From an uncultured Methylophaga sp. (GTDB lineage: Bacteria; Pseudomonadota; Gammaproteobacteria; Nitrosococcales; Methylophagaceae), in assembly GCA_913055695.1 (NCBI GenBank), contig CAJXKF010000002.1, forward strand, positions 186,001-250,000: a DNA stretch of 64,000 nt, in the 5' to 3' direction. The number at the start of each line of letters is the position of its first letter. Position 1 is the first letter of the stretch. Position numbers and translations under genes: made by a program. The notes below the pieces were generated by a model. It did no database searches. It was not told where the DNA came from and saw only the letters and a program-made list of their open reading frames with translations. This document shows, piece by piece, positions 16,701 to 24,927 of this stretch.

Positions 16701-17396
16701 GTGAAAAACTTCAAACGACTTCTGCTCCGCTTTTTGCTGCTGCTGGCGCTGGCCTGGGTTACGCTCAGCTTGCTGCTGGTCCTGCCATTCAGATGGATCA
16801 ACCCGCCATACACCATGGTCATGGCCGACCGCTGGCTCGCGAGTGAAGACAGCTTCTATCTGCATCAGCAATGGCTCAGCTGGGAGGAGATTCCCAAACA
16901 GGCAGCACTGGCAGTAGTGGCATCTGAAGATCAGCGATTCCCCATGCACCAGGGATTCGACTTTGATGCCATCGTCTCGGCATTAAAAGCGGCCTCCCGC
17001 GGACAGGAATTGCGTGGTGCCAGCACTATCAGCCAGCAGGTCGCCAAGAATATGTATCTGTGGACAGGTCGCAGCTGGCTGCGTAAAGGGCTTGAAGTCT
17101 GGTTCACTTTGTTGATAGAGCTGACCTGGAGCAAACAGCGGATTCTCGAGGTTTATCTCAATATCGCAGAGTGGGGCCATGGTGTTTTTGGTTTGGAAGC
17201 TGCCAGTCGCTATCACTTTTCGAAATCGGCAGCGCAGCTGACGCCGATGCAATCAGCCTTACTGGCTTCCAGTCTACCCAGTCCATTGAGATATGATCCG
17301 GCACGACCACAGCAGCATCTCATAGACCGTGCTCGCTGGAATCTGGAACAGCAGAAAAAACTGGGTGGAACAGCCTGGCTGACACCGTTGCAGTAG
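16701..17396 (+). CDS. mtgA: Monofunctional peptidoglycan glycosyltransferase
   Basis: The 231-residue inner-membrane protein polymerises lipid II into glycan strands. It has one N-terminal membrane helix (about residues 8-30) and a GT51 domain with the catalytic EDQRFPMHQGFD motif (Glu), RGASTISQQVAKNMYLW and LEVYLNIAEWGHGVFG. Length is normal for MtgA. It starts with GTG preceded by TAGGATT. Confidence 0.95.
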   Translation: MKNFKRLLLRFLLLLALAWVTLSLLLVLPFRWINPPYTMVMADRWLASEDSFYLHQQWLSWEEIPKQAALAVVASEDQRFPMHQGFDFDAIVSALKAASRGQELRGASTISQQVAKNMYLWTGRSWLRKGLEVWFTLLIELTWSKQRILEVYLNIAEWGHGVFGLEAASRYHFSKSAAQLTPMQSALLASSLPSPLRYDPARPQQHLIDRARWNLEQQKKLGGTAWLTPLQ

Positions 17397-17505
17397 CAAT
17401 TTCCCCTGCTTTGTTGATCTGGATCAGCGCCTTGTCAGATCACTATTGCAGGCGGTATGGCCGCCTTGCTAGTTTTAGCATTAACAATGAGTGGAGGAGA
17501 TTGTG

Positions 17506-18585
17506 ATGGCTGAAATGATGAAGGCAGCAGTGTTTGTCGAGCCGGGTCGAATCGAAATTGAGGATAAACCGGTACCGGTCATCGGGGATAACGATGCATT
17601 GCTTCGAATCACCACCACAACCATCTGTGGCACCGATGTGCACATTCTCAAAGGCGAATACCCGGTCGAGAAGGGACTGACCATCGGTCATGAGCCTGTC
17701 GGCATCATTGAAAAGCTGGGTAAAAATGTTCAGGGTTACCAGGAAGGTCAGCGCGTCATTGCCGGCGCCATTTGTCCCGGCTTTCAGTCCTATGCCTGTC
17801 AGGACGGTCATCCGGCTCAGGATGGTGGCACACATAGCCATGGCTACAAGCCGATGGGGGGCTGGCGTTTTGGTAACACGATTGATGGTGCCCAGGCCGA
17901 GTTTCTGCTGGTGCCCGATGCACAGGCCAATCTGGCACCGGTACCGGATGAACTGACTGATGAACAGGTGCTGATGTGCCCGGATATCATGTCCACCGGC
18001 TTTGCCGGAGCTGAATCGGCCAACATCAAAATCGGTGACATCGTGGCTATCTTTGCTCAGGGCCCGATAGGGCTCAGCGCAACGGCCGGTGCAAGACTTC
18101 GTGGTGCCGGGCTGATTATCGCGATCGATGGCGTCGAAGAACGTCTCAACATGGCGAAGCAGATGGGTGCCGATATCACGCTCGATTTCCGCAAGGTGGA
18201 TGTGGTTGATGAAATACTGAAACTGACCGGTGGTCGTGGCGTTGATGCTTCCATTGAGGCATTGGGGTTACAGAATACATTTGAAGCAGCGCTGCGAGTG
18301 CTTAAACCTGGTGGCACGCTATCCAGCCTTGGGGTTTACTCTGACGATTTGACCATACCTCTGAGTGCATTCAGTGCCGGTCTCGGTGACCATAAAATCA
18401 TCACCAGCCTGTGCCCGGGCGGTAAGGAACGAATGCGGCGACTGATGAGTGTGATTCAATCAGGTCGTCTGAATCTGGCACCGATGGTGACGCATCGCTT
18501 CAGACTCGAGCAAATTGTCGATGCGTATGATTTATTTTCGCATCAGCGAGATGGCGTGTTGAAAGTGGCTATATCGACAAGCTGA
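17506..18585 (+). CDS. Zinc-dependent alcohol dehydrogenase, MDR family
   Basis: The 359-residue protein belongs to the medium-chain dehydrogenases. Catalytic zinc ligands are probably Cys in TTICGTDVH, His-Glu in TIGHEPVG and Asp in CPDIMSTGF. The coenzyme fold has a GPIGLSATAGAR motif, followed by IIAIDGVEERL. The four-Cys structural zinc loop is missing, as in the tetrameric secondary-alcohol dehydrogenases (isopropanol dehydrogenase type), which it resembles most. The substrate is uncertain. ATG 17506 has GGAGGAG upstream. It stands alone. Confidence 0.85.
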   Translation: MAEMMKAAVFVEPGRIEIEDKPVPVIGDNDALLRITTTTICGTDVHILKGEYPVEKGLTIGHEPVGIIEKLGKNVQGYQEGQRVIAGAICPGFQSYACQDGHPAQDGGTHSHGYKPMGGWRFGNTIDGAQAEFLLVPDAQANLAPVPDELTDEQVLMCPDIMSTGFAGAESANIKIGDIVAIFAQGPIGLSATAGARLRGAGLIIAIDGVEERLNMAKQMGADITLDFRKVDVVDEILKLTGGRGVDASIEALGLQNTFEAALRVLKPGGTLSSLGVYSDDLTIPLSAFSAGLGDHKIITSLCPGGKERMRRLMSVIQSGRLNLAPMVTHRFRLEQIVDAYDLFSHQRDGVLKVAISTS

Positions 18586-18837
18586 TAATCAGCTGTGGCT
18601 ATGACAGTGAAGCATTGATGCTGCCTGTCACATTCCCCACTCGATGAAGATGTTACCGAGCGCTTAATCGCAAGTTCGAACTGATAATGTGCAAGGGGTG
18701 TCTGAACTCAGTTCTCAGGATAGGGAACTGCGCCGAATTGACAGTCAGCGCTACCGGGCTAAAACGAAGCGGCGCATTGTTATTTTCATTCAGGCATTAA
18801 AAACGGAGTTTGTTGAAACCTGCTTGAATACATAACA
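18586..18837. other. Intergenic DNA without a clear gene
   Basis: This stretch follows the alcohol dehydrogenase gene. A short GTG-started frame at 18698-18835 (45 codons, basic) has no convincing ribosome site or homolog that I recognise. I see no terminator, and nothing else is supported. Confidence 0.5.
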
Positions 18838-18893
18838 GTGTCGAAATGACACATCTGTATCATCTCAACAGGCATTTGTGCCATATCGACACA
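18838..18893. promoter_or_regulatory. Two dyads upstream of a small secreted-protein gene
   Basis: GTGTCGAAATGACAC lies at 18838-18852 and TGTGCCATATCGACACA at 18877-18893. Both fit the pattern TGTCG-N4-GRCACA read on one strand or the other, and their centres are 40 bases apart, nearly four helix turns. They lie about 70-130 bases before a sigma-54-like element. This is the geometry of upstream sites for a sigma-54 activator, but the regulator is unknown. Confidence 0.5.
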
Positions 18894-18964
18894 TGATTTA
18901 TAGCCCGCTCTGAGCGGTTATATAAAAAATCCCTATTATCAGTCACCTGTGTATTGTGCTGGAC

Positions 18965-18980
18965 TGGCATGGCTTTCGCT
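18965..18980 (+). promoter_or_regulatory. Possible sigma-54 promoter (-24/-12)
   Basis: TGGCATGGCTTTCGCT has GG and GC at the spacing expected of sigma-54 promoters (10 bases between). The -12 part is TCGC instead of TTGC, so the match is imperfect. It lies 38 bases upstream of the ATG at 19018. Confidence 0.4.
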
Positions 18981-19017
18981 TCATTAAGAGTAAGTTTTTT
19001 AAAGTGAAGGAGGATAT

Positions 19018-19302
19018 ATGCGTACTGCAATGACAGTGTTCTTTTTTCTTATTGCAACCGGTTTGTCTACTGCAACAATGGCGGCATCAGGTCAGCACAC
19101 CAAAGTGCTGCGTTTGTATAACCATACGCCGATGATCTTGTTGCATGTTCAGGCTGACCGGGTTTACGAACAAACCCAAAACTTTGCCGATCCTAATAGC
19201 CCGCCGACTACGGTGGAACAAAATTTCTCTACTCGTGTTGATAACATACCCAATATGGGAACTCAAAGACTCCAAGCACGTGATAGAAATATGAGCTATT
19301 AA
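19018..19302 (+). CDS. Small secreted protein of unknown function
   Basis: The 94-residue protein starts with a Sec signal peptide (about residues 1-22, ending ATMAA) and has a strong AAGGAGGATAT ribosome site. The mature 70-odd residues have no Cys and few charged clusters, with a VLRLYNHTPMILLHVQADRVYEQ segment near the start. I do not recognise it. The promoter region suggests regulated expression (a possible sigma-54 promoter with two upstream dyads), and it has its own terminator, so it is a monocistronic gene. Confidence 0.72.
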   Translation: MRTAMTVFFFLIATGLSTATMAASGQHTKVLRLYNHTPMILLHVQADRVYEQTQNFADPNSPPTTVEQNFSTRVDNIPNMGTQRLQARDRNMSY

Positions 19303-19382
19303 AGCATCGCAGAGTATATGAACTGTTTGAGTAGCAAACAGAAGTCGATAGGGAATTCGGCAAAAGTTTAACAATGCTGATG

Positions 19383-19414
19383 AAGCCGGGCTGGTATTCC
19401 AGCCCGGCTTTTTT
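19383..19414 (+). terminator. Terminator of the small secreted-protein gene
   Basis: AAGCCGGGCT and AGCCCGGCTT form a 10-bp stem with an eight-base loop, followed by a T-run. It lies about 80 bases after the stop codon. Confidence 0.9.
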
Positions 19415-19672
19415 ATAACAGTCTGAATCAGTGGGTCGATTTAGGCGCAGCTAAACGCCATGGTGTGCCACTACAAACAGCATAGAGCTTGCAGTTTTGG
19501 GTGCAGCCCCGACAAGGCAAACGGGCTGTTACTGTTGGTGCCTGCGCTTTCTTATGTGACATTGTCTTACTCATTTTTTCAGCAGAACGCTATGGTAACT
19601 GCGGTCAGCGAAAATAATGTGAAAATTAAACACGCACCATGACTCAGTGATGGCGGTTTAAGTTGTGACCCA

Positions 19673-19710
19673 TTCATCAGAAATGATTGATTGTGACAAT
19701 CACTGATGAA
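19673..19710 (+). promoter_or_regulatory. Nested inverted repeat upstream of the glycine-zipper lipoprotein gene
   Basis: TTCATCAG and CTGATGAA form outer 8-bp arms, and TGATTG and CAATCA form inner arms around TGA. It ends 54 bases before the start codon. It may be a leader hairpin or an operator; which one is unknown. The 250 bases upstream of it hold no gene I can support. Confidence 0.4.
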
Positions 19711-19764
19711 CCTGACACTTACCGCTCAGTCTAAAATCGTATCGAAGCCCTGAAAGGAGATATC

Positions 19765-20214
19765 ATGAATTCCAGGCTTGTTTTATCGATTGGCTTCAGT
19801 CTGTCACTGTTCCTGACAGGCTGCAGTATGGACAAACAAACAGTTGGCACCGGTGTCGGAGGTGCCGTTGGCGGCGTATTAGCCTCGAACATTGGTGATG
19901 GCAGTGGTAAAACCGCTGCAATAATTGGTGGTACGCTGCTTGGCGCCATCATCGGTGGCAAAATCGGTGCTGATATGGATGAACTGGACCGCCGCCGTGC
20001 AGCCAATACTCTTGAAACCTATCCGACCGGTCGAACCAATACTTGGCAGAATCCGGATACCGGTGCGAGTTATGACTTTACACCGACCAGAACCTATAAC
20101 TCTGCAGGTCAGCCCTGCCGTGAATATGAAATGGATGTTTACATCGATGGTCGCCGCGATGTCGTGACTGGCACAGCTTGCCGCAACTCCCGCGGTGAAT
20201 GGGTCAATCAGTAA
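19765..20214 (+). CDS. Glycine-zipper 2TM lipoprotein (17-kDa surface antigen type)
   Basis: The 149-residue protein has a lipoprotein signal (LFLTGCSM, lipid Cys near residue 20), then a Gly-rich double zipper (GTGVGGAVGGVLASNIG ... IIGGTLLGAIIGGKIG), a DRRRAANTLET linker and a C-terminal region (about 85-149) with two Cys (QPCREYEMDVYIDG, GTACRNSRGEW). This order matches the Rickettsia 17-kDa antigen/SlyB-like family of outer-membrane lipoproteins. Their role is structural or envelope-stress-related. AAAGGAG precedes the ATG. Confidence 0.9.
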   Translation: MNSRLVLSIGFSLSLFLTGCSMDKQTVGTGVGGAVGGVLASNIGDGSGKTAAIIGGTLLGAIIGGKIGADMDELDRRRAANTLETYPTGRTNTWQNPDTGASYDFTPTRTYNSAGQPCREYEMDVYIDGRRDVVTGTACRNSRGEWVNQ

Positions 20215-20231
20215 CATCGATATTTCTTCAC

Positions 20232-20257
20232 AAGCCGGCAATCGCCGGCTTTTTTTA
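20232..20257 (+). terminator. Terminator of the glycine-zipper lipoprotein gene
   Basis: AAGCCGGC and GCCGGCTT form a stem with a four-base loop, followed by a T-run. Confidence 0.9.
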
Positions 20258-20392
20258 TGCCAGCTTCCTGTTTATAACCCTTTTGGAGAATAGCGCTCTC
20301 ACTGGCTTCATTGCATGATGAATAATTGCTTGTGAGTGGGATCGAAACAAGCATAAAATTGCGCGCTTTTTACCTTTTTTTGGAGTGGAACA

Positions 20393-20944
20393 ATGTCAGA
20401 ACCCGTTTGGTTTAGAACCGGTGAAGCCACCGTGTTTGCCAGTGATGATCAGGGCACCGATGCGATGCCTGAAATTTTGATCGGCAGTGTCAAAGGCCCG
20501 GCAGGCAACGCTTTTGCCAACCTGATGGGACAAACAGAAGGTCATACCCGTATGTTTGCCATCCGTGCGACTAATCAACAGGTCAAACCGGCCACCATGA
20601 TTGTGCCCAAAGTGACTATCAAATCCGGTTCCTATGTTGCTTTGTTTGGCGGTGTTGTACAGTCAGCAGTGGCTGATGCGGTACTGGACAGTGTTATTGA
20701 GGGCGTGATTCCCAAGGAACATGCAGAAGAACTCTGCATTATTGCGATGATCTGGATCTCTCCGGAAGCGGCAGCCAATCCTGATGTGGACCGCAAAGAC
20801 TTGTACCGCACTAACTACGAAGCGATGAAACTGGCAATTCAGCGTGCGATGTCAGCTTCACCTAGCATTGATGAACTGATCAAAAACCGCAATACCATTC
20901 ATCACGAAATGTACAACCCGGAAACAGGCGAGTCACTCTGGTAG
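20393..20944 (+). CDS. Formaldehyde-activating enzyme (Fae) homolog lacking the catalytic His
   Basis: The 183-residue protein aligns by eye with Fae over its whole length: GEATVF, ILIGSVKGPAGNAFANLM, TRMFAIRATNQQVKPATMIVPKVTI, LFGGVVQSAVADAVLDSVIEGVIPKEHAEEL and NYEAMKLAIQRAM all have counterparts. Fae condenses formaldehyde with tetrahydromethanopterin in methylotrophs. In classical Fae the AHIDLIIG motif carries the His proposed as general acid. Here the same place reads AMPEILIG, so that His is Met. It is probably one of the divergent Fae paralogs, with a changed or lost activity. It stands alone, with TGGAG ahead of the ATG. Confidence 0.85.
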   Translation: MSEPVWFRTGEATVFASDDQGTDAMPEILIGSVKGPAGNAFANLMGQTEGHTRMFAIRATNQQVKPATMIVPKVTIKSGSYVALFGGVVQSAVADAVLDSVIEGVIPKEHAEELCIIAMIWISPEAAANPDVDRKDLYRTNYEAMKLAIQRAMSASPSIDELIKNRNTIHHEMYNPETGESLW

Positions 20945-20954
20945 TGATCTGCAA

Positions 20955-20984
20955 GCGACAGTCAGCTTTTCGGCTGACTGTCGC
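20955..20984 (+). terminator. Strong hairpin after the Fae homolog
   Basis: GCGACAGTCAGC and GCTGACTGTCGC form a perfect 12-bp stem with a six-base loop. No T-run follows, so termination is likely but not certain. Confidence 0.6.
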
Positions 20985-20988
20985 TGCA

Positions 20989-21170
20989 TCAATGAACCAG
21001 ATTCATCGCAGCATCCTGATTAAGCCGATCCAGTTTTTTAGCGATAACTTCCAGTAGTTTGCGATATTGTGCCTCCGCTATCTGGAAATCTTTCACCGCA
21101 CTTCATATTTGAGCAGCATATCAATGAAACCCTGTCGGTTGAGCGCTGCTGCGGTAAATCAACACAAGAA
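20989..21170 (-). pseudogene. Possible remnant of a coding gene on the minus strand
   Basis: On the minus strand one frame reads FTAALNRQGFIDMLLKYEVR and then stops; a neighbouring frame continues KDFQIAEAQYRKLLEVIAKKL and ends LNQDAAMNLVH with a stop at 20989-20991. Both pieces look like real helical protein and would join with one frameshift. I do not recognise the family. No start or ribosome site is convincing. Confidence 0.3.
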
Positions 21171-21329
21171 AGTAAAGTGACTAAAGCGCTTTATTACTGA
21201 TGAGCATGGTTTGCTGATATTGAAAAGCACAGGCTTTCAGGTTTTTGTGCAAAGCCAAGGCTAAGGTACTGGTTTTTAAGTTAATTCAGGTCTATAGTGA
21301 TAATTATGTGAACCAGTTATCAATATTGT

Positions 21330-22298
21330 ATGAAAGTGCTGATTGTCGATGACGCAGAAATCGACACCTTACTTTGCCAGAAGATCGTCGAAAGCATCGA
21401 CTACCGTCCTATTGCAGTTTCTTCAGCGGAAGAAGCGCTGGAGATACTTCACAAACCCGGTGCGCCGGACATTATCATCATGGACTGGTTTATGCCCGGC
21501 GTGACGGGTATTGAACTGTGTGAACATATCCGCAGCATGCATCTCATGATCGAGCCTTTCATATTAATGATGACGGCCAACACCGATCGTCATGCCGAGG
21601 CCGAAGCACTGAATGCCGGTGCTGACGACTTTATCTCCAAGCCGGTCAACAGAATTGATATGGAAGCCAAACTCAGGCTGGGCAGACGACTTATAAAAAC
21701 CCAGCTGGAGTTGCTTGTTGCCAATCAGAAATTGCAGGAAAAACTGCAGCTTGATGCTGTGACCGGCATTATGAACCGGCAATCAGGACTCAAGGCAATC
21801 AGCTCAGCACTGTCAAGATTGTCACGTCAAAAGCAAAAACAGGGGCTTTTAGTCCACTGCCATGTTCGCCTCAGTCATAACAAACCGAGTCATTTCATGC
21901 ATGAACTGCATGACAAGATTTACATTGAACTGGCGCATCAGCTGGGTCAGATTTTGAGACAAAGTGACATTGTTGTCCGTTTCCGGGACGATGAGTTTCT
22001 GTTTTTTGCTGAGAGTGATCAGGCCAGTCATCAACAGCTGATGCAGCGTATTGAACGTGCCATCATGGGTAATTACGCCATAGAGAGCGACGCTGAGCCT
22101 TCTTTTTTGATAGCCGGCCTGGTTATTCGTCCGGAGCAGGGAATGACACCAGTCGAGAACCTGCTGCAGCAGACGGAAATCATTCTCAGCAATCTCCACG
22201 CTGACGGTAAACATGCAGAGTTGATTGCTTTATCGACTCACCGCAATACCCGCGTTGTCGATTTTTCTGATTATCGGCGTGCCCAGGGTAAACTTTGA
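21330..22298 (+). CDS. Response regulator with degenerate GGDEF domain
   Basis: The 322-residue protein has an N-terminal receiver (residues 1-120, phosphorylation Asp in IIIMDWFMPG, Lys in FISKPVN) and a C-terminal region with the GGDEF fold. The active-site loop reads RFRDDEFLFF, so the two Gly of GGDEF are replaced (FRDDEF). It is therefore unlikely to make c-di-GMP and may instead bind it or signal by protein contact. It stands alone between the Fae homolog and opgG, with no kinase beside it. Confidence 0.88.
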   Translation: MKVLIVDDAEIDTLLCQKIVESIDYRPIAVSSAEEALEILHKPGAPDIIIMDWFMPGVTGIELCEHIRSMHLMIEPFILMMTANTDRHAEAEALNAGADDFISKPVNRIDMEAKLRLGRRLIKTQLELLVANQKLQEKLQLDAVTGIMNRQSGLKAISSALSRLSRQKQKQGLLVHCHVRLSHNKPSHFMHELHDKIYIELAHQLGQILRQSDIVVRFRDDEFLFFAESDQASHQQLMQRIERAIMGNYAIESDAEPSFLIAGLVIRPEQGMTPVENLLQQTEIILSNLHADGKHAELIALSTHRNTRVVDFSDYRRAQGKL

Positions 22299-22509
22299 GA
22301 TCCTGATACCAGTCTTATCAGCCAGTGGCAAGCATGACTGCTGTTGCGCCTGCAACAATTTTGAGTGCGATTTCAAATCTTCTGAATCTTACATTTGCGA
22401 TACTGCACAGCAGTAGCGTCAACTTTTGTTGAAGCTTCAGTTTATTGCTGACGGTCAGCATGGCTGTCAGAAATAGCTGAAAGCCTGATGATGTAAGGAG
22501 TGCAGACAT

Positions 22510-24177
22510 TTGAATTATCCGCCAAGGCAATCGCTTTTCGAGCATTTACTCAGCCAAAACCCAATATGGAGGTTAAGCAAAAAAGCATTTTCTCTAAATC
22601 GCTTTCTTGTTCTTTGTTTCAGTCTGGGACTGCTGTATTCATTCAGTGCCCAGGCCCGGGATGAGATCCTGGCGCCATCGGGTGAGCCTTTTTCTTATGC
22701 CTGGCTAAAGGGGCACGCAAAATTCCTGGCAGAGCAAGCCTATCAGTCTCAGCAGGCTGAACTGCCAGAAAGCCTGCAAGCCCTGGACTGGGATGAATAC
22801 CAGCAGATTCAATACAACAGGGAGAGTGCGCTGTGGCGCGAAGATGAGCTGGCTTTCAGGACGGAGCTTTTCCACCTGGGTTTATATTTTGAAAAGCCGG
22901 TGCAGGTATACGAACTGGATGAAGGAGTAGTGACCCGGATTGAATACTCTCCTTCAATGTTTGATTACGGTAAATCAGAGATAGACAGTGAAGAATTACC
23001 GCCGGATCTGGGATTTGCGGGCTTTCGCATGCAGTTTCAAAATGACTGGAAACGTGATTTTATCTCTTTTCTCGGCGCCAGTTATTTCCGCGCCGTTGGT
23101 GAGGAAATGCAGTACGGTTTGTCGGCAAGGGGGCTGGCAGTAGACACGGCTTTGCCGAAGCCAGAAGAATTTCCGATGTTCACACACTTCTGGCTGCAGA
23201 AACCGCAAAAGGGCAGTCAGTCTGTAACAGTATTTGCCTTACTGGATTCACCCAGTGTGACCGGGGCTTACCGTTTTGAAATAAAGCCGGGCGATGTACT
23301 GATGACCCGGGTTGATGCGGCGATTTATCCACGTGCTGAAATAAAACGTCTTGGTATTGCACCTTTGACCAGCATGTACATGGTCGGTGAAAACAGCCGA
23401 CGTGCCAATTGGGACTGGCGGCCGGAAATCCATGATTCTGACGGTTTATTTATGCATACCGGCAGCGATGAATGGATCTGGCGGCCGCTGATCAATCCTC
23501 GTGAACTCAGGTTCAATTCATTCTCAGATGAAAACCCGAAAGGCTTTGGTCTGATGCAGCGTGACCGGGATTTTGATCACTATCAGGATGATGGGGTATT
23601 TTATGACTTGCGCCCCAGTCTGTGGATTGAACCATTAAATGACTGGGGCAAAGGCGCGGTTCAGTTAGTAGAGATACCGACCCTCGATGAGACCTTCGAT
23701 AATATTGTGGCTTTCTGGAATCCTGAGCAGACCGTCAAAGCCGGTCAAGAGCTCCTCTATAGCTACAAGATGTACTGGGGCAGCAAGCCGCCCACACAGG
23801 CAAAACTGGCACGGGTAGTAGATACCTTTACCGGTATTGGTGGCGTCATCGGTAAAAAAAGAACCTATTACAGCAAGCGCTTTGTGATTGACTTCAGCGG
23901 CGGCCGACTTTCAATGCTGGCTCAAAATGCCGAAGTTGAAGCTGTTATCAAGCGTTCTGATGGCAGAGTGGAAATCACCTCCGCCCGGCCTCAAGATGCC
24001 ATCGACGGTTACCGCATGATGTTTGATTTAGTGCCCTCGGATAACAGCACCAAGCCTATCGACTTGCGCGCTTACCTTGCGGTTAACGGTAAGCCCATCA
24101 GTGAAACCTGGGTATACCAATGGACGCCGCCACCCCAGGATGAGCGTGAGCTTCACAATGCTGGCCATTTGAAATAA
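22510..24177 (+). CDS. opgG: Periplasmic glucan biosynthesis protein, OpgG/OpgD family
   Basis: The 555-residue protein has a signal sequence (about residues 30-48, ending FSAQA) and an MdoG domain. It acts in the periplasm on osmoregulated glucans. Recognisable are PFSYAWLKGHAKFLAEQAY near the start, RDRDFDHYQDDGVFYDLRPSLWIEP and GKGAVQLVEIPTLDETFDNIVAFWNP. opgH, the membrane glucosyltransferase usually paired with it, is not adjacent. The start is a TTG with AAGGAG nine bases upstream; no better start is available. OpgG and OpgD cannot be separated by eye. Confidence 0.9.
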   Translation: MNYPPRQSLFEHLLSQNPIWRLSKKAFSLNRFLVLCFSLGLLYSFSAQARDEILAPSGEPFSYAWLKGHAKFLAEQAYQSQQAELPESLQALDWDEYQQIQYNRESALWREDELAFRTELFHLGLYFEKPVQVYELDEGVVTRIEYSPSMFDYGKSEIDSEELPPDLGFAGFRMQFQNDWKRDFISFLGASYFRAVGEEMQYGLSARGLAVDTALPKPEEFPMFTHFWLQKPQKGSQSVTVFALLDSPSVTGAYRFEIKPGDVLMTRVDAAIYPRAEIKRLGIAPLTSMYMVGENSRRANWDWRPEIHDSDGLFMHTGSDEWIWRPLINPRELRFNSFSDENPKGFGLMQRDRDFDHYQDDGVFYDLRPSLWIEPLNDWGKGAVQLVEIPTLDETFDNIVAFWNPEQTVKAGQELLYSYKMYWGSKPPTQAKLARVVDTFTGIGGVIGKKRTYYSKRFVIDFSGGRLSMLAQNAEVEAVIKRSDGRVEITSARPQDAIDGYRMMFDLVPSDNSTKPIDLRAYLAVNGKPISETWVYQWTPPPQDERELHNAGHLK

Positions 24178-24182
24178 AAAGC

Positions 24183-24512
24183 TCAGGTGAGAGGTTCAGT
24201 GCCTTGCTGACGCTGCACACAGGCTTTGAAGAACTGGTCATGGATGGCGTCTGCTTCAGTGTCAACCGGTTGAATAAATACGCGTTCAGCAATGCTGAGT
24301 AAATCTTTTCGACCTTGTGACTCGCTGTAGATTTTCTTGATATTGGCTTCAAACTCTGCCCAGTCATGACCCTCCTTCTGGCGGATCAACTGGATTTCAT
24401 AAGCAGTGCCGGCCTGATAGGCGCAGCTGGTAATATTGCTGCGTTCCAGTGGTTGTGCCTGCACAGCGGTTGCCAACGCCAGCAGCAAACAAAAGAGCAG
24501 TGTTTTCACCAT
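24183..24512 (-). CDS. Small secreted protein of unknown function
   Basis: ATG 24512 is chosen because it gives a clean signal peptide (MVKTLLFCLLLALATAVQA) and has GAGAGG upstream. The mature 90 residues contain two Cys (ITSCAYQAG and FKACVQRQQG) and are mainly helical. Its cysteine spacing resembles that of many small periplasmic proteins of unknown role. It ends five bases from the opgG stop, on the opposite strand. Confidence 0.7.
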   Translation of the reverse strand: MVKTLLFCLLLALATAVQAQPLERSNITSCAYQAGTAYEIQLIRQKEGHDWAEFEANIKKIYSESQGRKDLLSIAERVFIQPVDTEADAIHDQFFKACVQRQQGTEPLT

Positions 24513-24927
24513 CGGCCTCTCATTTTCTGTTGATGATACCGGTTTAAACTCATTATCAGCCGGTTGATGTATTTGTGACCAGCCCTGGCAGTCCCCGGTT
24601 TCTGCGGCAGGGCCTTTTTCTGTGCCAGCAGAGCGTGAATTGCCTGCCCTGCAGCCTGTTGATGAGGGCATGAGTGGTTTGAGAATCACGTGAGCAGAGC
24701 ATTATAAGAAAAAGTTGTGCCTGTTCTTCAGCCAAAGTTGTGTCGAGTGTCTGATTTTGTGTCAAGAGAATGATGCTTCATCTGTGTAGCCTGTGCCAAC
24801 AAAACTCCTGGCTTGAGCAGATCTTGCTACTGCAATGTGATTGCCGAGAATCTAATCATAGATGGCGGCTCGGGACTTTTTACGGCAAAAGCCTGTCATT
24901 ATCCTAGCAAGCAAAGAGAGCCGCCTT
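24513..24927. other. Intergenic region, no gene supported
   Basis: A minus-strand frame at 24556-24765 begins with a TTG and reads like protein for 38 codons, then becomes implausible. There is a good TATAAT near 24700 on that strand, which could be a -10 element for the small secreted protein. I see no RNA gene or repeat. Confidence 0.4.

Noticed and set aside
18698-18835. GTG-started 45-codon plus-strand frame after the alcohol dehydrogenase
   Set aside because: It lacks a convincing ribosome site and I know no homolog. It also runs up to the first dyad.
19460-19642. 60-codon plus-strand frame between two terminated genes
   Set aside because: No ribosome site and no recognisable sequence.
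24556-24765. TTG-started minus-strand frame upstream of a small secreted protein
   Set aside because: Only its first 38 codons look protein-like, and it overlaps the probable promoter of the next gene.
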